Below, piece by piece: positions 1-5,578 of a stretch of 7,561 nucleotides of DNA. Position 1 is the first letter of the stretch; each line of letters opens with the position of its first letter. The notes beneath the pieces were generated by a model. That model saw only the letters and a program-made list of their open reading frames with translations, made no database searches and had not been told where the DNA came from. The stretch comes from Actinomycetota bacterium (GTDB lineage Bacteria > Acidobacteriota > Blastocatellia > Chloracidobacteriales > Chloracidobacteriaceae): contig JAAFHI010000133.1 in the NCBI GenBank assembly GCA_013298335.1, positions 1-7,561 on the forward strand, read 5' to 3'. The translations under genes and the position numbers were made by a program.

Positions 1-6
1 AGCCGG

Positions 7-41
7 TTTTGGGTTTTGGGTTTTGGGTTTTGGGTTTTGGG
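7..41 (+). repeat. Five tandem TTTTGGG heptamers (G-quadruplex motif)
   Basis: Five perfect copies of the 7-bp unit TTTTGGG run without interruption. Five GGG tracts separated by T4 loops meet the canonical intramolecular G-quadruplex pattern (G3+ with loops of 1-7 nt). The unit resembles eukaryotic telomere repeats, but the rest of the window is clearly bacterial chromosome, so this is an intergenic short tandem repeat. It can pair with the C-rich tract starting at 89; see that entry. Confidence 0.9.
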
Positions 42-88
42 AAATGTATTCAATCGGCCTGAAAAACACCCCCAAATTTCTTCCAGCA

Positions 89-185
89 CCCCAAACCCAG
101 AACCCAGAACCCAAACTGAAACCCGATACCAGACACCCGACACCTTCCCTGATTCCTGCCCCCTGATCCCTGATCCCTTTTTTTT
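89..185 (+). repeat. C-triplet repeat tract with T8 tail
   Basis: This tract is built from roughly heptameric units around CCC: CCCAGAA-type units at about 96-112, CCCGATA/CCCGACA-type units at about 122-145, then CCCTGAT-type units at 147-177. The first part (89-116) is nearly the reverse complement of the TTTTGGG array at 7-41. The two differing units would form U-G wobble pairs in RNA, so a long hairpin with a loop of about 50 nt is possible. The tract ends in eight T residues (178-185), so the whole could act as a terminator for a gene left of the window. The segment 147-171 matches 2759-2783 with two mismatches, tying it to the inverted repeat before ruvB. Confidence 0.75.
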
Positions 186-294
186 CCTGAAACTCTCGCT
201 GAAATCGCTTCGTAAAGGCCGAGTACGTCAAATAAGACAACAATTCAATAACCCCTTCAGCCGGGTTCACTTGATTCCTCGCTGAAAAAGCCGT

Positions 295-300
295 GGAGAG
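295..300 (+). promoter_or_regulatory. Ribosome binding site for the TolC-family gene
   Basis: GGAGAG lies 9 nt before the ATG at 310. It supports that start, which also gives a well-formed signal peptide. Confidence 0.7.
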
Positions 301-309
301 CGAAATCGC

Positions 310-2067
310 ATGTCGAAACGAAATCGAGTCCTGAACGCAATGCGCCTGCTGACCGTCGCCGCCGCCGTCGGTGGCACGACCCTGATCGCCTCGGCCCAGG
401 AAGCCGCCCCGACCGGCATCGTCGCCGCGACGGATGTCCCCCAGGCCACCCAGACCCCGGCGCCCCAGACACAGGTAACGCCGCCGCCCGCCGCTGCCCG
501 CCGGACCCGCGCGGTCGACACGCTTTCTAAAGAGCGCGTCGGCGTCGATCCCGGACGGAAGCTGAAACTCGGCCTTCAGGAAGCGATTCTGATGGCGTTG
601 CGGAACAATCAGGACATCGAAGTCGAACGCACGAACGTGCAGATCGCCCAGGAAAACGCCAAGGGCGCCTACGGGGCGTACGATCCGACCCTACAAGTTC
701 AGTTTCAGTTTCAGAATTCGACCACCGCAACCGCCCAAACCTTTATCGGGGCGGCTGATGGCGCCTTCAAAAGGAAGCAAATTGATGTCAATCCGACCTT
801 CAGCCAAACTCTGAATACGGGCGGAAATTACTCAATTGCTTTCACGAATAGCCGTACCACCAACAATGCCGGTTCAGCCGGACTGAATCCCCAATACGGG
901 ACATCACTTACCTTTAACTTTTCCCAACCGTTGCTGAGAAACTACCGGTCGAGCATCAATGAACGCCTCGTCAAGGTGAACAAGAAGCAGTTGACCATCA
1001 GCGACGCGGTTTTCCGGCAGCGGGTCATCGCGACCATCGCGAACGTCCAGCAGGCATACTGGGATCTGGTCTATGCCATTCAGAACAACCAGATTCAGCG
1101 CGACGCGGTCGAACTCGCCGATGTGTCGCTCGCCATCACGCAGCGGCAGGTCGAAGTCGGCACGGTTGCCCCCATCGAGGTGGTTTCAACCCAGTCGGAA
1201 CTCGAAAACCGCAAGGACACTGCCATCAGCGCGCTTCAGGCCGTCACGACCGCCGAAAATCAGCTCAAGCGGCTTATTCTCGGCGACCCGAATTCCGATG
1301 TCTGGCAGGCCGACGTCGAACCGACCGAGGGTATCGACTTCACCCCGGCCAACTTCGATCTTCAGGACGCGCTCAAGAGCGCGACGCGCAACCGCCCGGA
1401 ACTCGAACAGAACCACCTTCAGCAGGAAATCAACCAGATTGACCAGTCGTTCTCGCGCAACCAACTCAAGCCGCAACTTGATGCTTTTTTCAACTATAGC
1501 TTGCAGGGTCTCGGTGGACAGGGGCCGACGAATTGCGGTGGAGAAAATCAGCCGCCTTGCCCGCCCGCAATTCTAGTTGGTGGATATGGAACTTCACTCA
1601 AGAATCTCTTCGCCACCAAGTTCCCCACCTATACAACCGGCGTGACCTTCTCCTTCAACTTTCGCAACCGGTCGGCCAAGGCCGCGCTCGGACGCGCGGT
1701 GGCCACCGAACGCCAGTTGAAGGCGCAGGACCGGACGATCCAGCAGACGATCCAGGTTGAAGTCCGCAACGCGCTTCAGTCGGTCACCTCGGCCCGCCAG
1801 CGCGTCGAAGCCACCCGCGCCGCCCGCGTCGCCGCCGAAACGCAGTTGCGTGGCGAGGAACAGCGCTACGCGGCGGGGCTTTCGACCACCTTCCTCGTCC
1901 TCGACCGGCAGAATCGCCTGTCGCTCGCCCGCGGCAACGAAATCCGCGCGCTGACCGATTACAACAAGGCGATTTCCGACGTTCAGCGCGTGATGGGCAC
2001 GTCGCTCGCGGCCAACGGCGTCAAGATCACCGAAACCGAGACCGCCCCGCAGACGACGACCCCGTAA
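310..2067 (+). CDS. TolC-family outer-membrane efflux/secretion protein
   Basis: This 585-residue protein belongs to the outer membrane efflux protein (OEP/TolC) family. These proteins trimerise into a beta-barrel plus periplasmic alpha-barrel that carries substrates across the outer membrane for tripartite pumps or type I secretion. Residues 1-29 form a signal peptide (basic start, LLTVAAAVGG core, cleavage after ASA). A Pro/Thr/Gln/Ala linker of about 40 residues follows. The first OEP repeat starts near residue 85 (LGLQEAILMALRNN) and the second near 350 (LQDALKSATRNRPEL). The C-terminal helix with AAGLSTTFLVLDRQNRLSLA (521-540) is typical. Aromatic, alternating segments near 128-206 and 390-452 are probable barrel strands. 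The second contains a Pro-rich loop with C409 and C417. No membrane-fusion or inner-membrane pump partner lies in the window, so the substrate is unknown. The family call is secure; a specific gene name is not. Confidence 0.93.
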   Translation: MSKRNRVLNAMRLLTVAAAVGGTTLIASAQEAAPTGIVAATDVPQATQTPAPQTQVTPPPAAARRTRAVDTLSKERVGVDPGRKLKLGLQEAILMALRNNQDIEVERTNVQIAQENAKGAYGAYDPTLQVQFQFQNSTTATAQTFIGAADGAFKRKQIDVNPTFSQTLNTGGNYSIAFTNSRTTNNAGSAGLNPQYGTSLTFNFSQPLLRNYRSSINERLVKVNKKQLTISDAVFRQRVIATIANVQQAYWDLVYAIQNNQIQRDAVELADVSLAITQRQVEVGTVAPIEVVSTQSELENRKDTAISALQAVTTAENQLKRLILGDPNSDVWQADVEPTEGIDFTPANFDLQDALKSATRNRPELEQNHLQQEINQIDQSFSRNQLKPQLDAFFNYSLQGLGGQGPTNCGGENQPPCPPAILVGGYGTSLKNLFATKFPTYTTGVTFSFNFRNRSAKAALGRAVATERQLKAQDRTIQQTIQVEVRNALQSVTSARQRVEATRAARVAAETQLRGEEQRYAAGLSTTFLVLDRQNRLSLARGNEIRALTDYNKAISDVQRVMGTSLAANGVKITETETAPQTTTP

Positions 2068-2082
2068 AAAACAGTCTCGGAG

Positions 2083-2155
2083 GTCTTGGGAGTCTGGAGC
2101 GTCTTGGGAGTCAAAAATATCTTCCGACTCCCAAGACGCTCCAGACTCCCAAGAC
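2083..2155. repeat. 30-bp perfect inverted repeat, 13-nt loop
   Basis: The left arm 2083-2112 and right arm 2126-2155 are exact reverse complements over 30 bp, with an AT-rich 13-nt loop. Each arm contains GTCTTGGGAGTC (or its complement) twice, separated by TGGAGC, so a direct repeat is nested in the inverted repeat. A further CCCAAGACT unit follows the right arm (2157-2165). It begins 15 bp after the TolC-family stop codon. It could stabilise the 3' end of that mRNA or help terminate, but no T-tract follows directly. The separate canonical terminator downstream suggests this is a mobile or amplified repeat and not simply a terminator. Confidence 0.9.
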
Positions 2156-2212
2156 TCCCAAGACTTCTTTCTGAATCGCGTTGCTTTTTTTCACTTGGTT
2201 CGTTCAATCTTC

Positions 2213-2249
2213 AATCCTCCGTTCCTCACCTGAACGGAGGATTTTTTTT
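2213..2249 (+). terminator. Rho-independent terminator
   Basis: The arms AATCCTCCGTTC (2213-2224) and GAACGGAGGATT (2232-2243) pair perfectly over 12 bp around a 7-nt loop, and a T8 run spans 2242-2249. It probably ends the TolC-family transcript. It sits only 14 bp before the DUF2203 start codon. DUF2203 therefore either depends on read-through (attenuator-like) or has a promoter overlapping this hairpin. The GGAGGA in the 3' arm is too far from the ATG to be its ribosome site. Confidence 0.88.
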
Positions 2250-2263
2250 CGTCCGGGAAATCA

Positions 2264-2665
2264 ATGAACGAGGAAACGGAACACGAAACGTCAGCCCGCC
2301 TGTTTTCGGTGGCCGAGGCCAACCGGATGGTCCCGATCCTCCGGCCCATCGTGGAGCGCATCGTCGCCGACCATGACGTCCTGCGGGGCATCGAACACGA
2401 CATCGCCGCCGCGCGGGAAAAATCCGCCTCCGGGGGCGGAAGCCGCCACGGCGCGACCTACATCGCCAAGTTGAAGTCGCTGACCGACGCCGTCCGCCGG
2501 GTCGAACGCCTCGGCATCCAGATGAAGGACTACCGGCTCGGGCTCTGCGACTTCCCGCACTACCGCGACGGACGGGTGGTCCTGCTCTGCTGGCGTCTCG
2601 GCGAGAACGAAATCAAATGGTGGCACGACACCGACACCGGCTTCGGCAGTCGGCAACCCATCTGA
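2264..2665 (+). CDS. DUF2203 family protein
   Basis: This small soluble protein of 133 residues matches DUF2203, a family without an established function. Recognisable family features are the opening [20 protein letters not shown] (14-33), an amphipathic helical middle, the [21 protein letters not shown] stretch (84-104), and the closing [20 protein letters not shown] (106-125) followed by GFGSRQPI. The length fits the family. No signal peptide or membrane segment is present, so it should be cytoplasmic. A Gly/Ser-rich, charged stretch (51-62) looks like a flexible turn between helices. The Shine-Dalgarno is weak (GGGAA, 2255-2259). It lies just upstream of ruvB in the same direction but is separated from it by a long inverted repeat, so co-transcription is uncertain. 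Confidence 0.88.
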   Translation: MNEETEHETSARLFSVAEANRMVPILRPIVERIVADHDVLRGIEHDIAAAREKSASGGGSRHGATYIAKLKSLTDAVRRVERLGIQMKDYRLGLCDFPHYRDGRVVLLCWRLGENEIKWWHDTDTGFGSRQPI

Positions 2666-2667
2666 AC

Positions 2668-2783
2668 AGGGATCAGGGGTCGGGAATCAGGGATCAGGCC
2701 TCAAACCACTGCGAATCTCTGAACTTTGCCACCGGCCTCTCCCGCTCCGAAACCTGATCCCTGATTCCCGACCCCTGATCCCT
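2668..2783. repeat. 31-bp perfect inverted repeat, 54-nt spacer
   Basis: The arms 2668-2698 and 2753-2783 are exact reverse complements over 31 bp. The top strand of the left arm carries four G-runs (GGGATCAGGGG, then CGGGAATCAGGG), which meets the G-quadruplex pattern; the bottom strand of the right arm does the same. The element begins 3 bp after the DUF2203 stop and ends 6 bp before the ruvB ATG, so it fills the intergenic region almost exactly. The right arm is related to 147-171. A folded RNA would place a very stable stem against the ruvB start. Confidence 0.95.
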
Positions 2784-2789
2784 CTTCCC

Positions 2790-3854
2790 ATGGCTGATTC
2801 TTCTTCTAATGAAACCACTTCCAACCGGCTTGTGAGCGGCGTGCCGGAAACCAGCGAGCGCGACCTTGAACTTTCCCTGCGCCCGAAATCGCTGCGGGAA
2901 TACATCGGGCAGTCGCGCGCGACCGAGAATCTCGGCATTTTCATGCAGGCCGCCCGCAAGCGTCGCGACGCGCTCGATCATGTGCTGCTGTGCGGTCCGC
3001 CGGGGCTCGGCAAGACGACGCTGGCGATGATCGTCGCCAACGAGATGGGCGTGGAGATCAAGTCCACCGCCGGTCCGGTGATTGAAAAATCCGGCGACCT
3101 CGCCGCCATCCTGACCAATCTCCAGGAAGGCGATGTGCTGTTCATCGACGAAATTCACCGGCTCGCGCCCGCCATCGAGGAAATTCTCTATCCGGCGATG
3201 GAGGACTACCAGCTCGACATCATCATCGGACAGGGACCGTCGGCGCGATCGATCAAGCTCGACCTGCCGCGCTTCACGCTGGTGGGCGCGACGACGCGCG
3301 CCGGGCTCATCACCGCTCCCCTGCGCGGACGGTTCGGCATCAATCTCCACCTGGATTTCTATTCGCCCGACCATTTGAAGGAGATCGTCCTGCGGTCGGC
3401 GCGGATTCTCGACGTGGAAACCGACGAGGGCGGGGCGGTGGAAATCGCCCGACGCGCGCGCGGGACCCCGCGCATCGTGAACCGCCTGCTCCGGCGCGTC
3501 CGCGACATCGCGCAGGTGCTCTACGGCGGGAAAATCACCGCCGAAGTCGCCGCCGCCGCCCTCGACCGGATGGAAGTCGACAGGTTCGGGCTGGACGAAA
3601 CCGACCGCAAGATGCTGTTGATGATTATCGAGAAGTTCGACGGCGGGCCGGTCGGGCTCGGAACGATTTCCGCCGCCATCAATGAAGAAAAGGACGCCAT
3701 CGAGGAGATTTACGAGCCGTACCTGATTCAGATCGGCTTCCTCAACCGCACCCCGCGCGGGCGGATGGTCACCCGCGCCGCCTGCGAACACCTCGGCGTC
3801 GGCCTGTTTCGCCTGCGCGGCGCGGATGACGGTCAGAAAAATCTCTTCGACTGA
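2790..3854 (+). CDS. ruvB: Holliday junction branch migration ATPase RuvB
   Basis: RuvB is the hexameric AAA+ motor that, with RuvA, drives branch migration of Holliday junctions in recombinational repair. The 354 residues are full length, with a slightly long N-terminus. Visible motifs: the entry segment [16 protein letters not shown] (26-41), Walker A GPPGLGKT (69-76), Walker B LFIDE (117-121), sensor 1 GATTRAG (166-172), the arginine-finger region APLRGRFG (176-183), sensor 2 [12 protein letters not shown] (225-236), and the C-terminal winged helix with [13 protein letters not shown] (316-328) and closing QKNLF. The ATG at 2790 fits the usual RuvB N-terminus, but no Shine-Dalgarno precedes it because the inverted repeat ends 6 bp upstream. 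Neither ruvA nor ruvC is in the window. Its stop codon directly abuts that of the convergent anti-sigma gene. Confidence 0.98.
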   Translation: MADSSSNETTSNRLVSGVPETSERDLELSLRPKSLREYIGQSRATENLGIFMQAARKRRDALDHVLLCGPPGLGKTTLAMIVANEMGVEIKSTAGPVIEKSGDLAAILTNLQEGDVLFIDEIHRLAPAIEEILYPAMEDYQLDIIIGQGPSARSIKLDLPRFTLVGATTRAGLITAPLRGRFGINLHLDFYSPDHLKEIVLRSARILDVETDEGGAVEIARRARGTPRIVNRLLRRVRDIAQVLYGGKITAEVAAAALDRMEVDRFGLDETDRKMLLMIIEKFDGGPVGLGTISAAINEEKDAIEEIYEPYLIQIGFLNRTPRGRMVTRAACEHLGVGLFRLRGADDGQKNLFD

Positions 3855-4472
3855 CTACGTGCCGATGAGATCGGTGTCGAACGAACTGTGGATGATGAAG
3901 GTGCAGTCCTCCATCGCTTCGGTGGAGTGGTGCGCCGATCCCGGTTCGGCCCGGACGAACTCCCCGTCCGTGTATTCCCGGTCGTCGAGCCGGAGCCGCC
4001 CGTCCAGCATGAGGATTTCCTCGACGCCGACATGCCGGTGCGCCGGGTAGGCCGAACCGGCCACCGCCTTCAGCAGCGCGACATAGGTCCGATTTTCCGT
4101 ATCCTTCTGCAACCATTTGACTTCCACGCCTGGCGCGAAGGGCTCCCAGGCCAGCGCCACGGCGTTCGACAGGAAGCTTTTCAGCCACGCTGTCCGTTCG
4201 GCGATGAACGACGGCGCGAGTAGCTCCCCGGCCAGAGTGTCGAACAGCCGTCCCCGCAAGGCGGGCGAGGGCGAGCATTCAGGAACGGCATCGGCAAGGG
4301 CAAGTACGATCTCTTCCGCTTCACGGGCGGCTGAAATCGCGGTTGCATCGCCTTCGCGCAGCCGGTTTTCAAAGGTTTGTCGTTCCCCGGCGTCAAGCGC
4401 GCCGAGCAGTGCAAGCAAGGCCGTCACGGGGGCATCCTCGTTCCACGCTTGGTTTTCAGGTCTTTGATTCAT
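3855..4472 (-). CDS. Anti-sigma factor, RskA-like N-terminus with ChrR-type cupin
   Basis: This soluble protein of 205 residues is encoded 13 bp downstream of an ECF sigma gene and is probably its inhibitor. The N-terminal half (about 15-85) resembles the sigma-binding domain of RskA/ChrR-type factors: LLALLGALDAGERQTFENRL, then a helix, then PSPALRGRLFDTL. It has none of the His/Cys zinc ligands of the ZAS type. The C-terminal half (about 105-200) is a cupin with HRHVGVEE (145-152) and AEPGSAHHS (175-183), giving probable ligands H145, H147, E151 and H181. As I recall the ChrR cupin ligands (H141, H143, E147, H177), the spacing is identical. There is no transmembrane helix, unlike RskA. The likely input is a metal- or oxidant-linked change in the cupin that releases sigma. 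An AGAAAGA stretch just before the ATG is the only ribosome-site candidate. Confidence 0.85.
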   Translation of the reverse strand: MNQRPENQAWNEDAPVTALLALLGALDAGERQTFENRLREGDATAISAAREAEEIVLALADAVPECSPSPALRGRLFDTLAGELLAPSFIAERTAWLKSFLSNAVALAWEPFAPGVEVKWLQKDTENRTYVALLKAVAGSAYPAHRHVGVEEILMLDGRLRLDDREYTDGEFVRAEPGSAHHSTEAMEDCTFIIHSSFDTDLIGT

Positions 4473-4485
4473 TTCTTTCTCTGCG

Positions 4486-5115
4486 TCACATTTCGTTTTG
4501 GTAGCCGTCCAGTTCGCTCTTCAGGCGCTTCATCCCCAGTCGAATCCGGGTTTTGACGGTGCCGAGGGGCACGCCGAGGTGCTCGGCGATCTCGCTGTGA
4601 CTCATCCCGCTGTAAAAGGCGTGACGAATCGCCTCTCGCTGCTCGACCGGCAGCGTATCGAGCGCGATCTGAACCCGCTCACGGCGTTCGGCATTCACCG
4701 CGGCGCGTTCCGGTCCGCCCCCGGGGTCGGGGGCATGGTTCATCGTTTCAAGCGATTCGAGCCGGTTCCGGTGCTGTTCACCGGACCGCAACCGGTCAAT
4801 CGCCCGACTTCGCGCCATCATCAGCAGCCACGCGGTCGGCGTTCCCCGCGACCGGTCGAAGTCGCGGGCCCGCCGCCAGACATTGACGAACACTTCCAGC
4901 GTGGCCTCTTCCGCGGCGCCTTCGTCACCCACGATGTATCGAACCAGCCCGAAGACCCGGCGATGGGTCAGATCGTAAAACTCCCCCAGAGCCGCCTGAT
5001 CGCCGTCACCGATCCGAAGAATGAGACGGTGGAGATGGTGGTCGGCGGAATCGCCTTCGGATTGGGAATCAACCGGGGCCGGGGGCGGTTCACCGTGGAT
5101 TTCAAGGTTCGTCAT
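4486..5115 (-). CDS. ECF-family RNA polymerase sigma factor
   Basis: This sigma-70-family group 4 (ECF) factor has 209 residues. Region 2 (about 41-110) contains LGEFYDLTHRRVFGLVRYIV, EEATLEVFVNVWRRA and the DNA-melting/recognition helix GTPTAWLLMMARSRAIDRLR. A charged linker (112-148) follows. Region 4 (about 150-200) has LDTLPVEQREAIRHAFYSGM and the helix-turn-helix SHSEIAEHLGVPLGTVKTRI. The pattern is closest to SigK/RpoE-like ECFs that pair with RskA- or ChrR-type anti-sigmas, which agrees with the downstream gene. The first ATG of the frame (5115) is taken as the start. Upstream extension would need a TTG codon and adds an unlike-family N-terminus. There is no clear Shine-Dalgarno. The two genes are almost certainly one operon. 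Autoregulation is usual for such pairs but not shown here. Confidence 0.93.
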   Translation of the reverse strand: MTNLEIHGEPPPAPVDSQSEGDSADHHLHRLILRIGDGDQAALGEFYDLTHRRVFGLVRYIVGDEGAAEEATLEVFVNVWRRARDFDRSRGTPTAWLLMMARSRAIDRLRSGEQHRNRLESLETMNHAPDPGGGPERAAVNAERRERVQIALDTLPVEQREAIRHAFYSGMSHSEIAEHLGVPLGTVKTRIRLGMKRLKSELDGYQNEM

Positions 5116-5134
5116 AGTGCAATACCGAAGGAAC

Positions 5135-5165
5135 GGGGGAATCGGATTTCCCAAAATCGGCCCCC
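5135..5165 (-). promoter_or_regulatory. Possible hairpin in the sigma-factor mRNA leader
   Basis: GGGGG (5135-5139) can pair with CCCCC (5161-5165). Inside, GATTT (5145-5149) can pair with AAATC (5154-5158) around a 4-nt loop. On the minus strand this lies about 20-50 nt before the sigma ATG and could influence translation. The two stems are separated by unpaired bases, so stability is uncertain and it may be chance. Confidence 0.3.
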
Positions 5166-5282
5166 CGACCCCGAAAGTCAAGTGGGCTGAACCGGACAAA
5201 TCACATACATCTGAATGAAGACGGAAAAAAATTTATTCCAGCCTGAATCCAAACGAAAATTCGCCGCCGTACAGTGCAAATA

Positions 5283-5313
5283 GAATTGCAATTCAACTGG
5301 TTTGTGGAGTAAA
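5283..5313 (-). promoter_or_regulatory. Perfect palindrome overlapping a candidate sigma-gene promoter
   Basis: GAATTGCAATTC (5283-5294) is a perfect 12-bp palindrome in an AT-rich patch. On the minus strand, TTTACT (5313-5308) and TGCAAT (5290-5285) are separated by 17 bp, each matching 4 of 6 positions of the sigma-70 consensus. The palindrome covers the -10-like hexamer, as an operator would. The palindrome is certain; its role and the promoter are guesses. Confidence 0.35.
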
Positions 5314-5431
5314 CCTTGGGAGCAATCCGAACACTTCATCACTCCGCGAGGGTCGCCCACGGCAACCCTGCAAATCCCCAGCGTCACCGGAACCACCTTC
5401 CGACGACCATCCGCGGCGATAAAACGCGGAA

Positions 5432-5460
5432 GTGACAGTGCAGAAAGACTCACTTTACAT
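5432..5460 (+). promoter_or_regulatory. Candidate promoter for the ferritin-like gene
   Basis: GTGACA (5432-5437) and TTACAT (5455-5460) are spaced by 17 bp. The -35 matches 5 of 6 positions of the sigma-70 consensus, but the -10 only 3 of 6. It would give a leader of about 110 nt. An ECF-dependent promoter elsewhere in the region is equally possible. Confidence 0.25.
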
Positions 5461-5562
5461 TCGTCGGTCATGCCTTCGTCAGTGACGTCATCGCGCCCGC
5501 GAACGGCAGCCGACACGCTTCACGAACACATTTCGAATTCACGAAAGACACACACTTCCATC

Positions 5563-5567
5563 GGAGG
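5563..5567 (+). promoter_or_regulatory. Ribosome binding site for the ferritin-like gene
   Basis: GGAGG lies 11 nt before the ATG at 5579. It decides between this start and the internal ATG at 5618, which has no Shine-Dalgarno. Confidence 0.7.
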
Positions 5568-5578
5568 AAACCTCAGAA

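Larger units (their letters stand above)
1..309. other. Gene-free leader upstream of the TolC-family gene
   Basis: No convincing coding sequence is visible here. The open frames are low-complexity and rich in Pro, Thr and Ser because they translate C-triplet repeats. The region holds the G-rich array at 7-41, the C-triplet tract at 89-177 with a T8 run at 178-185, and a more AT-rich stretch at about 200-260 that probably contains the promoter of the downstream gene. I could not pick a confident -35/-10 pair there. CTCGCTGAAA occurs twice (195-204 and 278-287), which I treat as chance. Confidence 0.6.
5116..5578. other. Divergent intergenic region between sigma and ferritin-like genes
   Basis: This 463-bp gene-poor region has lower GC than its neighbours around 5170-5320. 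It must hold the promoters of both divergent genes. It contains the G/C hairpin at 5135-5165 in the sigma leader, the 12-bp palindrome at 5283-5294, candidate promoter pairs on both strands, the 8-bp palindrome TGACGTCA (5483-5490), and a Shine-Dalgarno at 5563-5567. A minus-strand frame (5471 to 5178) could encode about 97 residues with several cysteines. It lacks a ribosome site and the GC3 bias of the real genes, so I do not call it. Confidence 0.7.

Noticed and set aside
7..41. Telomere or eukaryotic contamination suggested by the TTTTGGG array
   Set aside because: Only five units are present, flanked by bacterial genes with bacterial ribosome sites and a Rho-independent terminator. An intergenic short tandem repeat is simpler.
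16..285. Open frame across the leader before the TolC-family gene
   Set aside because: Its product is a translation of tandem repeats (Pro/Thr/Ser-rich), with no ribosome site before its start.
2668..2783. Insertion sequence or MITE with terminal inverted repeats
   Set aside because: I see no target-site duplication and no transposase, and the 54-bp spacer has no coding capacity. A MITE-like origin remains possible but is not supported beyond the inverted arms.
2694..3791. Long open frame of 365 codons opposite ruvB
   Set aside because: It lies wholly antisense to a gene with every RuvB motif. GC-rich codon bias creates such antisense frames, and its His/Arg/Gly-rich product has no recognisable domain.
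4498..5190. Open frame of 230 codons opposite the ECF sigma gene
   Set aside because: It is antisense to a clear sigma factor, has low-complexity composition and no ribosome site or domain.
5178..5471. Possible small cysteine-containing protein upstream of the sigma gene on the - strand
   Set aside because: It has no ribosome site, about half its codons end in A or T unlike most neighbours, no domain is recognisable, and it would occupy the region needed for the divergent promoters. Conservation in relatives could revive it.
5483..5490. TGACGTCA palindrome as an operator
   Set aside because: An 8-bp palindrome is expected by chance at this scale in GC-rich DNA, and no partner site is visible.
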